From the NCBI GenBank assembly GCA_019310865.1, contig JAFDDL010000114.1, positions 1 through 10,062 on the forward strand: a stretch of DNA of 10,062 nucleotides, read 5' to 3'. This DNA comes from Deltaproteobacteria bacterium (GTDB taxonomy: Bacteria > Desulfobacterota > Desulfobacteria > Desulfobacterales > JAFDDL01). The translations under genes and the position numbers were made by a program. Shown here one piece after another: positions 1-6,677 of this stretch (its first letter is position 1; every line of letters starts with the position of its first letter). The notes under the pieces are model-generated. The model had not been told where the DNA came from and did no database searches. It saw only the letters and a list, made by a program, of their open reading frames with translations.

Positions 1-34
1 TCAGACCTTTTCGAAGATCGCCACTGTCGATCAT
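1..34 (-). CDS. efp: Elongation factor P, N-terminal fragment (runs off left edge)
   Basis: Reading the minus strand from the ATG at 34-32 gives MIDSGDLRKGL before the window ends. This matches the usual opening of EF-P, where a short strand is followed by a D-[FL]-R-x-G-L motif at about residues 6-11. EF-P binds ribosomes stalled at polyproline stretches and promotes peptide bond formation in the cytoplasm. A GGAGG Shine-Dalgarno lies on the minus strand at 50-46, 11 bases before the ATG, which supports this start. The gene is divergent from guaA. Only 11 codons are visible, so the call rests on one short motif and the ribosome binding site. The EF-P-like YeiP family is less likely because its N-terminus is usually different. 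Confidence 0.65.
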   Translation of the reverse strand, partial: MIDSGDLRKGL

Positions 35-117
35 AACCTATAATTCCTCCGCCTGATTGGAACACCCTCGGTGTTTCTGGTTTTCGAACCCTTAGCCGAA
101 CGACCCACAATTTACGG

Positions 118-146
118 TTGACATTTCAGGCTGTGTCTAACATATT
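118..146 (+). promoter_or_regulatory. Sigma-70-type promoter for guaA
   Basis: A perfect -35 hexamer TTGACA (118-123) is followed after exactly 17 bases by CATATT (141-146), which matches the -10 consensus at four of six positions. Transcription would begin near 153, giving a leader of about 120 bases before the guaA ATG. A second -10-like TATGAT at 178-183 lacks a good -35. Confidence 0.55.
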
Positions 147-229
147 TGTTCTTTTTAAGCAAATCGATTCAACGTACTATGATATAAACGAATCGGGCCC
201 TTATTCAGCGCTGAGCCGACACCGGGAAA

Positions 230-247
230 TAGGGGGACTGTCCCCTA
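230..247. repeat. GGGGAC/GTCCCC palindrome upstream of the guaA ribosome binding site
   Basis: As DNA this is a palindrome, GGGGAC-T-GTCCCC at 233-245. As RNA it would fold as TAGGGG (230-235) with CCCCTA (242-247) around a six-base loop. It ends 14 bases before the AAAGGA ribosome binding site, inside the predicted guaA leader. No T run follows, so it is not an intrinsic terminator. It could be an operator, an RNA hairpin affecting guaA translation, or one copy of a dispersed palindromic repeat. The sequence alone does not decide. Confidence 0.5.
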
Positions 248-271
248 AAACGGATTTACGAAAGGACCTTT

Positions 272-1801
272 ATGATACTGATTATCGACTTCGGGTCTCA
301 ATACAACCAGCTCATTGCCCGGCGCGTTCGAGAACATCGGGTTTACTGTCAAATTGAGCCGCCGGACATTTCAATTGATAAAGTTCGCGAATTGAACCCG
401 AATGGGATCATCCTATCCGGCGGGCCCGCCAGTATCTACGAAACAGACAGTCCCAAAGCAAACCCGGAGATTTTCCAACTGGGTATTCCGGTTTTGGGAA
501 TCTGCTACGGCATGCATTTCATGGTCGACGCCCTTGGGGGAAACGTGAAAAGCGCCCAGCAGCGGGAATACGGATTTGCGGAATTATTGGTTAAAAAGTC
601 GGGCCGGCTTTTTAAAGACATCAGCCCGAAAACCACCTGCTGGATGAGTCACGGCGATTCGATTAGCCGGCTTCCCCGGGGCTTTCAGATTTTGGCCTCG
701 ACCCAAAACACCCGGGTGGCAGCCATCATGCAGCCTAAAAAAAGGCTTTTTGCGCTTCAATTTCATCCCGAAGTCGCTCACACGGAGCATGGGAAAAAGA
801 TGCTGCGCAATTTCCTGCTCGATATCTGCGGATGCGCAAGAACCTGGACCATGAAATCCTTTGCTAAGGAGGCTGTGGACACGATCAAACGGCAGGTTGG
901 TGAAAAGCGGGTGATCCTCGGACTCAGCGGCGGTGTTGATTCGTCGGTAACGGCGGCCTTGGTTCATCAGGCCGTTGGACGCCATCTCACCTGCATCTTT
1001 GTCGACAACGGCGTGCTTCGTAAAGATGAGGCCGCCAAGCTCAAGGTCATGCTGAAACAACATCTGAAAATCAACATTCGTTTTGTAACTGCCAGGCAGC
1101 AGTTTTTAAAGGCCCTCAAAGGAGTTTCAGACCCGGAGCGAAAGCGCAAGATCATCGGTCGAATATTTATGGCGGTTTTCGAAGCAGAGGCCAAAAAGAT
1201 TAAAGACGCCGAATATCTGGCTCAAGGCACCTTGTACCCGGATATCATTGAATCCCAATCGGCCTTTGGCGGCCCCACCTCTGTCATAAAATCACACCAC
1301 AATGTGGGCGGATTGCCCAAAAAAATGAAACTGAAATTGGTGGAACCCCTGAAATATCTGTTTAAAGACGAGGTTCGTGTTTTGGGAAAGGCGCTGGGCC
1401 TTCCCGATGAGCTGGTCTGGCGCCAACCGTTTCCCGGGCCGGGTCTTGCCATCCGGATCATTGGTGAAATCACGCCGAAACGCCTGACCATACTGAGGGA
1501 AGTCGATGACGTGTTGATCCAGGAAATAAAGGCCCATGGTTATTACAGACGGTTATGGCAATCGTTTGCCGTGCTGCTGCCCATCAAGAGCGTCGGTGTC
1601 ATGGGCGACAAACGCACCTACGAAAATATCATTGCCATCCGTGCCGTCACCAGCAAGGATGCCATGACCGCCGATTGGGCGCGATTGCCACATAAATTCC
1701 TGGCAACCGTATCAAATAGAATCATAAATGAGGTCAATGGGGTAAACCGGGTCGTGTATGACATCAGCTCAAAACCCCCCAGCACCATTGAATGGGAATG
1801 A
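272..1801 (+). CDS. guaA: GMP synthase (glutamine-hydrolysing)
   Basis: GuaA makes GMP from XMP, ATP and glutamine, the last step of guanine nucleotide synthesis in the cytoplasm. All three domains are present in the 509 residues, close to the family's usual 510-525. The class I glutamine amidotransferase domain has the nucleophile Cys78 in GICYGMH and the His165/Glu167 pair in FHPEV. The ATP-pyrophosphatase domain has the PP-loop LSGGVDSS (218-225), then QGTLYPDIIES (318-328) and KSHHNVGGLP (340-349). The C-terminal dimerisation and XMP-binding domain has RQPFPGPGLAIR (384-395) and ends in SKPPSTIEWE. The start has an AAAGGA ribosome binding site at 261-266. guaB, often adjacent, is not next to it here. 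The stop overlaps the next gene as ATGA, suggesting co-transcription. Confidence 0.97.
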   Translation: MILIIDFGSQYNQLIARRVREHRVYCQIEPPDISIDKVRELNPNGIILSGGPASIYETDSPKANPEIFQLGIPVLGICYGMHFMVDALGGNVKSAQQREYGFAELLVKKSGRLFKDISPKTTCWMSHGDSISRLPRGFQILASTQNTRVAAIMQPKKRLFALQFHPEVAHTEHGKKMLRNFLLDICGCARTWTMKSFAKEAVDTIKRQVGEKRVILGLSGGVDSSVTAALVHQAVGRHLTCIFVDNGVLRKDEAAKLKVMLKQHLKINIRFVTARQQFLKALKGVSDPERKRKIIGRIFMAVFEAEAKKIKDAEYLAQGTLYPDIIESQSAFGGPTSVIKSHHNVGGLPKKMKLKLVEPLKYLFKDEVRVLGKALGLPDELVWRQPFPGPGLAIRIIGEITPKRLTILREVDDVLIQEIKAHGYYRRLWQSFAVLLPIKSVGVMGDKRTYENIIAIRAVTSKDAMTADWARLPHKFLATVSNRIINEVNGVNRVVYDISSKPPSTIEWE

Positions 1802-2724
1802 CAACCATGAACGACGAGCCAACCAAACCCGAACCGGAATTCAAAATTCGACTCGATGACGAAACCCATGAGCCGGAAAACGAAGCCATACCGGATACCG
1901 ATACGGACGGCGGAAAAAACAACCGCCGCATCAGCGTTCCGATGATTCTCGGTTCGATACTCATTCTGTTTGCCATCGCGGCAGGTTATTATGACATCCG
2001 CAAACGCGTCGATACGGTCTATAGTTCCGGCGAGCGGGATGCCCAGAATCTTTCCATGGATCTGCAATCTAAATTTTCGGCCCTATCGGTTAAATTTGCT
2101 GAAATGGAAGTGACAATAAAAAAGCTCTCTGAGATGCAAACCAACATGGAAAAACGGGTGGGTGAATCTGCCAAAAACCTTGATTCGCTGAATGGTCGCA
2201 TGAAAAAAGCAGGCCGCAACATCGAATGGCTGACGTTAAGAAAAGCGGCCCAGAAAAAAGTCGACAGCGACCTGGCCAAAGTTGATAAAAAGATAGGGCC
2301 GATTTCAAAAGGCCTCAAAAAAGCCGGTGAAAGCATCGACAGCCTCGATAAACGGCTCGACAGTCGCCTTGGACAATTGCAAGGCAGCCTGCGGGAGATG
2401 ACACTCGCTTTGAAAAACGCCCGGAACAAGATTGCCGCGGTTCAGGCGGAAAAGTCTTCCAAAAAAGAATTGCTGACGGAAATCCGTCAGATCGAAAACA
2501 GCCTCAGAGCCCATCGAAACAATTTAAAACTCACAAAACGCAGATTGGACACCAGAATCGGCGCGTTGGAAAAACAACTGGGCATCCAAACCAAGACCAC
2601 CGGTTCACCGGTGTCAACCACGGCGCCATCAGCAGGCAAATCCGCCCAGACACCCACCCAAGAGACAACGAACAACTCACTTCCCAAACCGGGCCAAATG
2701 ATAGAACAGGATATTAATCGTTAG
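1798..2724 (+). CDS. Single-pass membrane coiled-coil protein of unknown function
   Basis: I do not recognise a named family. From this start the protein is 308 residues. It has an acidic, proline-rich N-terminal stretch of about 40 residues, then basic residues and one membrane segment (about residues 48-66, VPMILGSILILFAIAAGYY). A long Lys/Glu/Leu-rich region with heptad-like spacing follows (about 80-265, probable coiled coil), then a Pro/Thr/Ser-rich tail. The charge pattern suggests a cytoplasmic N-terminus and a periplasmic coiled coil, as an inference. Start choice is uncertain: ATG at 1798 overlaps the guaA stop as ATGA and suggests translational coupling; ATG at 1792 would add two residues; ATG at 1807 has a weak GGGA upstream. 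Composition alone links it to no function. It appears to be an accessory gene in the guaA transcript. Confidence 0.8.
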   Translation: MTTMNDEPTKPEPEFKIRLDDETHEPENEAIPDTDTDGGKNNRRISVPMILGSILILFAIAAGYYDIRKRVDTVYSSGERDAQNLSMDLQSKFSALSVKFAEMEVTIKKLSEMQTNMEKRVGESAKNLDSLNGRMKKAGRNIEWLTLRKAAQKKVDSDLAKVDKKIGPISKGLKKAGESIDSLDKRLDSRLGQLQGSLREMTLALKNARNKIAAVQAEKSSKKELLTEIRQIENSLRAHRNNLKLTKRRLDTRIGALEKQLGIQTKTTGSPVSTTAPSAGKSAQTPTQETTNNSLPKPGQMIEQDINR

Positions 2725-2725
2725 T

Positions 2726-2760
2726 GCCCGTCAGGCGTTGCCGATGGGCTTTACATTTTT
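2726..2760 (+). terminator. Intrinsic terminator of the guaA transcript
   Basis: Two bases past the upstream stop codon, GCCCGTC (2726-2732) pairs with GATGGGC (2743-2749), with one G-U pair. An inner GGC/GCC (2734-2736 with 2740-2742) closes a GTT loop, leaving one bulged A at 2733. The run TTTACATTTTT (2750-2760) follows. On the minus strand the hairpin has no T run after it, so it should act only on plus-strand transcripts. It lies within the last codons of the convergent gene. Confidence 0.7.
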
Positions 2761-3192
2761 CATATATTCGTGGCGCTCCTGGCGATCCTGCGCTCCGATA
2801 AATTGCATGTTTTTCGAAGACTCGAGAATATAAGCAATTTTCAGCAAAACATAACCTCGAACCAAATATCCGATGGCAAATTGCTGCGAGGTGCTCATTC
2901 CGTTCATGCGCAATGCGTCGAAAACCTTGGACAGGATCGGTGCGATCTGCTGATAAAGCGCCTGTTGTGTATCGTCGAGTTGACCGGACTTATCCCCACC
3001 CCAAACCGCCGGTACAATATAGACAGCGGGCTCTTCCAATAGTTTATCATAATGCGCCTTGACCACATCGGTAACCGTCTCATCGATAATCGGCTCGATC
3101 ATATTGGCAATGGCCATGATATCCTCATCCTGACCAATTTCTTGCTCCTTTGAGAATATATTTTTCACCCATTGGTTAAAACGGTTCTTCAT
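2731..3192 (-). CDS. Small helical protein of unknown function
   Basis: This 153-residue protein matches no family I can name. It is mostly predicted helix, with no signal peptide and no clear membrane segment, although a hydrophobic stretch (about residues 104-122, FAIGYLVRGYVLLKIAYIL) is amphipathic enough to be a buried or membrane-associated helix. The N-terminal part is acidic, and a WGGDKSG turn lies near residue 65. The chosen ATG (3192-3190) has a GGGAGAG ribosome binding site at 3203-3197. A longer reading to 3246 would add 18 residues rich in Cys and Pro that read through this ribosome binding site, so I reject it. The gene is convergent with the guaA operon, six bases apart, and appears to be transcribed alone. 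Confidence 0.8.
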   Translation of the reverse strand: MKNRFNQWVKNIFSKEQEIGQDEDIMAIANMIEPIIDETVTDVVKAHYDKLLEEPAVYIVPAVWGGDKSGQLDDTQQALYQQIAPILSKVFDALRMNGMSTSQQFAIGYLVRGYVLLKIAYILESSKNMQFIGAQDRQERHEYMKNVKPIGNA

Positions 3193-3468
3193 GATTCTCT
3201 CCCGGGTATAAAAAACGACGCAGGGGCAGGGGCCGACCCATATCATGGCCCGCAGATGGAAGCGGTTTCCAAATTTGGAGTGGCCGTCATTGAATTATAA
3301 GGAAAGCAAAAACCATTCCACACAATCTAAAAATGATATTATTTTTTATTATCAATATCTTAAAAAAACTACCTCACCTGAGACATGAAGCGCGGATGGG
3401 ATTTATCGGTAAGCAATTTCTTAATTTTTCGTTACAAATGTGAAATAAAAGTCATAGTCACTAAAAAC
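3193..3468. other. AT-rich intergenic region between the RND gene and the small helical gene
   Basis: No gene is supported in these 276 bases. The part next to the small gene holds a perfect TATAAT on the minus strand and a 12-base palindrome, listed separately. The part from about 3295 to 3468 is strongly AT-rich. It contains a weak all-AT stem, GATATT (3335-3340) with AATATC (3354-3359). On the minus strand this stem is followed by ATTTTT, so it could be a poor terminator for the RND transcript. I see no stable GC-rich hairpin after the RND stop. Confidence 0.5.
3268..3299 (-). promoter_or_regulatory. Possible promoter and operator palindrome for the small helical gene
   Basis: On the minus strand a perfect -10 hexamer TATAAT lies at 3299-3294, about 100 bases before the ATG at 3192. 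No good -35 lies 16-18 bases further upstream; TTGTGT is too far away at 20 bases. About 15 bases downstream is the perfect 12-base palindrome TCCAAATTTGGA (3268-3279), which would sit just after the transcription start. That position fits a repressor site, but no regulator is identified. Confidence 0.35.
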
Positions 3469-5970
3469 TTAACCGAAAACTTTAAAGACCTTCATCAACT
3501 GGGGCAGCAATGTCAAAGAGGCGATTAACGCAATGAGCATCGCAATGCCGGTCAGAAACCCAAAATAGATGCTTGGAATGAAATTGGATAGCACCAGAAT
3601 GGAAAATCCGGCAATAACGGTAATGGAGGTGTAATACATGGCAAAGCCGATACTGTGGTGGGACCGGTGAATGGCCTGCCGGTAATCACCGTCGATTTCA
3701 AATTCGCGTTTGAATCGGTGAATGTAATGAATCGTGTTGTCAACGGCAATTCCGATGCTGATGGCGGCAATGGTAATGGTCATCATGTCCAAGGGAATGC
3801 TGCACCACCCCATGATCCCCAGCACAACGGCGACGGACAACATATTCGGGAAAAGTGCAATCAGAGCGATTTTAACGGAACGAAACAGGATCAGGAACAT
3901 GACGAGCAAAGCCGCCAACACCAGCCCCAGGGTTAAAATTTGTGAGCGAAACAGGCTCTGAAGCATGTTGTTGTAGAGAACCAGCATTCCGGTTACATGC
4001 ACGTCTTCATTTTTGATGCCCAATTCATGGGTCAGGTCAAATTTTATTTTTTCCAAAAATGCATTTCGACGCATCGTTTTCTCGGAATCACGCACCCGGA
4101 CGGAAAATCGCAACTGACTGTCCGGTATGGACAGAAAGGGTTTGACCATCAAGTTCTTATAGCTCTCCGGTATTTCATTGTACAGCAGGGCCAGTTCAAA
4201 CGTGTCCAGTTGCGTGCCGTCATTGAGCCGTTCGGCTAGCTTGAGCATGGTGCCAAGCGACAGCACCTTGCCCGTCTCCGGAAGATTTTCGAGATAATCG
4301 TGAACCTTCACGCAAAGCGCCATTCGACCGGGCGTAAACCAGTATTTTTCCGTTGATTCCGGCTCGTCAAACTCGCTGAATTCATCAAATTCGTCAAAAA
4401 CATCCTTTTCCTCGACCGCAACCTCGGTAACAATTGGTGCCGCTTCGGATTCACTCCCATTGACGTCAATGACCACATCCAGCGGCGTGGTGCCACCAAA
4501 ATTTCGGTCGATAAACTTCATCCCCTGGTGAATTTCCGTGGATGCCTTAAAATAGTCGATAAATGAATTCTCGACTTCCAACCGGGTGATACCGATGCAA
4601 CTGAGCAGAAACAACCCGCCTGCGGCCACGATAATCCATTTGCCTCGGGTTTCGGTGACCACCGCCAGAAAGGTCAACACGTGCGCCCGATCTTTCAACT
4701 CGGGCGGCTGATCTTTTTTAATAATGGCCAGGCCGCTGGGCAATAACAGAAATGTCAGGACCAGGGAGACAATAATGCCTGCGGTCATCATCCAACCGAA
4801 GGTGATCACCGGAAGGATATCGCAGATCAAAAGAGATGCAAACCCGGCAATGGTGGTGAGCGCTGCATAGAGACAAGGTACAATTTTCAATCGTATTGCC
4901 TCTAATATCAACTCCTTATGATCTGTTTCCGGATGCTTTGCATGAAGCTCTCGATATTGCACCACCAGGTGGATGGCGATGGCCATGGTGATAATCAATT
5001 GAAGGGAGATGAAGTTTGAAGAAATGACGGTCACCTCCCACCCGAAAAACCCTAGAAGCCCCATCATGGCCACCGTGGAAAACAGACAGCAGGCCATTGG
5101 CAAAACGATCCACCGAGGTTTTCGGAAAATGCCCCCCAGCATGACAATCAAAAAGCAGAAGACGCCCAGACCAAATCGTTTCAGGTCTTGCTTGATGAAA
5201 CTCACCATATCATCGGCGATCATACTGATCCCACCGAGGAAAAGCTGGGCGCAGCATCGGTGCCGGTTCATAATCTGACGAATCTGGGTGATGATCTCAT
5301 GCCTTTCCCGGCGCATCTTGTCCCGATGCTGCTTGAAAGACCGACTGACGGCCTCATATTCCGCCGTCTCTGCTACCGACAGCTGCCCCTCGGTGGCTTG
5401 CTCACGCAGGTGATTGCGGCGGGCCTGCAGATCCGAAAACGTCTTGTCCTCCCGCAGGTACACCAGAAGCGCCGTTGATGTCAGATCCGAACTTGCCAGT
5501 AAGTTGCTATACAGGGGGCTCTGCCGAAGTTCCATCTGTGCCCGATTCTTATCGACGCCCACTGATTCGAGGGTCACAATATTATCGGCAAGCTCGGCAA
5601 GGGAAACATCCTTGTTTTCAAGCAGCGGGGTATTCAGAATGGAAAACACCGATGTCACCGCATCCAATTGCATCAACTCTTTCTGAAGCGCGTACAATTT
5701 ATTGAGTGATTCATCGGAAAACAGATCCGATTCCGGGGTGTAGGTCAGGATTAAAAAATCGCTGACGCCGTATCGTTCGGAAACGAGACGTGAAAATTTC
5801 AGGTCTGCATCATTTTCAAGCACCAGGGTTTCGGTCGACGCATCAAGGCGGAAATATCTAGTGTGATATCCGATGGATAAGACGAGCACACAGAGACATA
5901 TGAAGACAAACAGCGGCCGTTTCAGTATCATGGCTCCGTAGCACCGGAGCCACGCAGATGTTCCGTTCAT
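3469..5970 (-). CDS. RND/MMPL-family membrane exporter (HpnN-like)
   Basis: This inner-membrane transporter of 833 residues has the RND/MMPL plan. There is one N-terminal membrane helix (about 18-35), a large periplasmic loop (36-262) and a five-helix bundle (about 265-418). The pattern then repeats: a helix at 444-462, a second loop (463-672) and a final bundle (675-828). The second bundle has GIAVDNTIHYIHRF with Asp744-Asn745, the usual proton-relay region. The matching helix of the first half (ITMAIAIHLVVQYRE) lacks the Asp. Loop 1 has an Arg-rich helical insert (about 175-238), and loop 2 an acidic DEF repeat (524-537). With the MlaC-like gene 24 bases upstream it resembles HpnN/HpnM or other lipid-trafficking pairs. 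The substrate is probably a lipid, as an inference. The start is uncertain: neither ATG 5970 nor ATG 5931 has a good ribosome binding site. Confidence 0.88.
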   Translation of the reverse strand: MNGTSAWLRCYGAMILKRPLFVFICLCVLVLSIGYHTRYFRLDASTETLVLENDADLKFSRLVSERYGVSDFLILTYTPESDLFSDESLNKLYALQKELMQLDAVTSVFSILNTPLLENKDVSLAELADNIVTLESVGVDKNRAQMELRQSPLYSNLLASSDLTSTALLVYLREDKTFSDLQARRNHLREQATEGQLSVAETAEYEAVSRSFKQHRDKMRRERHEIITQIRQIMNRHRCCAQLFLGGISMIADDMVSFIKQDLKRFGLGVFCFLIVMLGGIFRKPRWIVLPMACCLFSTVAMMGLLGFFGWEVTVISSNFISLQLIITMAIAIHLVVQYRELHAKHPETDHKELILEAIRLKIVPCLYAALTTIAGFASLLICDILPVITFGWMMTAGIIVSLVLTFLLLPSGLAIIKKDQPPELKDRAHVLTFLAVVTETRGKWIIVAAGGLFLLSCIGITRLEVENSFIDYFKASTEIHQGMKFIDRNFGGTTPLDVVIDVNGSESEAAPIVTEVAVEEKDVFDEFDEFSEFDEPESTEKYWFTPGRMALCVKVHDYLENLPETGKVLSLGTMLKLAERLNDGTQLDTFELALLYNEIPESYKNLMVKPFLSIPDSQLRFSVRVRDSEKTMRRNAFLEKIKFDLTHELGIKNEDVHVTGMLVLYNNMLQSLFRSQILTLGLVLAALLVMFLILFRSVKIALIALFPNMLSVAVVLGIMGWCSIPLDMMTITIAAISIGIAVDNTIHYIHRFKREFEIDGDYRQAIHRSHHSIGFAMYYTSITVIAGFSILVLSNFIPSIYFGFLTGIAMLIALIASLTLLPQLMKVFKVFG
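5932..5951 (-). repeat. Perfect 7-bp hairpin at the RND gene start
   Basis: GGCTCCG (5951-5945 on the minus strand) and CGGAGCC (5938-5932) form a perfect 7-bp stem with a six-base loop. It lies in codons 7-13 from the first ATG and abuts the second in-frame ATG at 5931. It is not followed by a T run. In mRNA it could hinder or select initiation. Confidence 0.45.
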
Positions 5971-5994
5971 AGAAGAATTGTCTGTTTTGTTTAG

Positions 5995-6579
5995 TTAGTT
6001 TTGTTTGGGCGTATTGAGCATATCGAATACATCGTTAATGGTCCCGCTTTTCAGAATCTCACTGATCTGGGACTGATAGCTTCGAACCAGGCTCACGCCC
6101 TGCACTTCAACGTCATAGATCTTCCAGCACTCCTTGGACAGATACATTTTGTAGGTCAACGTGATCTTTTTGTTGTTGGACATCAAAATGGTGGAAATCT
6201 GTACTTTTTTCGGATTATGCCGGATGGGCGGATCGTAGACGACGGTTTCATTTGTATAATAAATAACATTATCCAGATACGAACTTTTCAGATGCCGGGT
6301 ATACAAGGTGGTGAAGGTGTCCCGATCAGATGGGTTCAGTCCCCGCCAACCACTTTTCCCCATGGAAAGCTTGGCCATGGTTGGAAAATCGAATAAGGGC
6401 GACAAGATCGTATCGATTCGTTCTTTTTTTGCATCAACTGGAATCGATTCGCTGTCAAGAACATCGATAACGATGTTTATGTTTTCTTTGAGTATTTCCT
6501 CAGCAGGTATAACGTTGGCTGCAAAGCCTGTGGGATTTAAAGCAAATATGAATATAATCACCAGTATAAGTCTTTTCAT
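5995..6579 (-). CDS. MlaC/Ttg2D-family periplasmic phospholipid-binding protein
   Basis: The protein has 194 residues, close to the family's usual 190-215. It starts with a signal peptide (Lys-Arg, then a hydrophobic core to about residue 20, cleavage likely near GFA-A or AA-N). The body follows the MlaC pattern: an early helix ending in a DTILSPLFDFPTMAKLSMG-type segment, WRGLNPSDRDTFTTLY, a YYTNE...V strand pair, and WKIYDVEVQGVSLVRSYQSQ near the C-terminus, which is the most diagnostic part. Members carry lipids across the periplasm between membrane complexes. Here the partner is probably the RND exporter 24 bases downstream, as in hopanoid HpnM/HpnN pairs, since no MlaBDEF genes are nearby. 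GGAA lies six bases or so before the ATG, and a promoter precedes it. Confidence 0.88.
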   Translation of the reverse strand: MKRLILVIIFIFALNPTGFAANVIPAEEILKENINIVIDVLDSESIPVDAKKERIDTILSPLFDFPTMAKLSMGKSGWRGLNPSDRDTFTTLYTRHLKSSYLDNVIYYTNETVVYDPPIRHNPKKVQISTILMSNNKKITLTYKMYLSKECWKIYDVEVQGVSLVRSYQSQISEILKSGTINDVFDMLNTPKQN

Positions 6580-6635
6580 GTCTTATTCCAATATCGCTAT
6601 TTGTATCTCTGTTTGAAATTTTATTTTAACCTTAA

Positions 6636-6664
6636 TTAATACACATAGTTATAAGACTTGTCAA
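6636..6664 (-). promoter_or_regulatory. Sigma-70-type promoter for the mlaC-like/RND operon
   Basis: On the minus strand a perfect TTGACA (6664-6659) is followed after 17 bases by TATTAA (6641-6636), four of six matches. It lies in the AT-rich gap between kdsB and the mlaC-like gene, about 57 bases before the ATG at 6579. A second TTGACAA copy lies 17 bases upstream and overlaps the kdsB stop codon. Confidence 0.55.
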
Positions 6665-6677
6665 TTAAGAAAATTTG

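Larger units (their letters stand above)
35..271. other. Divergent intergenic region between efp and guaA
   Basis: This 237-base gap separates the two divergent starts. On the efp side it contains a small hairpin, AACACC/GGTGTT with a CTC loop (61-75), and a GGTT/AACC stem with a TTCG loop (79-90). Both would lie in the efp leader. I see no convincing minus-strand promoter pair. On the guaA side it holds a sigma-70 type promoter (118-146) and a hairpin at 230-247, both listed separately. The open frame running through part of this stretch has no recognisable protein and overlaps the guaA start out of frame, so I do not call it. Confidence 0.6.

Noticed and set aside
61..90. AACACC/GGTGTT hairpin as a terminator or riboswitch in the efp leader
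   Set aside because: The stem is only six base pairs with no T run in the efp direction, and there is no conserved riboswitch core.
118..357. Open frame on the plus strand across the guaA leader
   Set aside because: It starts on the -35 TTG, has no ribosome binding site, resembles no protein and overlaps guaA out of frame.
584..1063. 159-residue open frame antisense to guaA
   Set aside because: It is a shadow of the well-supported guaA coding sequence, with no recognisable domain.
3193..3246. N-terminal extension of the small helical protein
   Set aside because: It would translate through the GGGAGAG ribosome binding site of the better ATG at 3192, and the added residues look non-coding.
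3655..3961. Overlapping open frames antisense to the RND gene
   Set aside because: They have low-complexity His/Asn-rich or Met/Ile-rich translations typical of shadows of a membrane protein gene, and no ribosome binding sites.
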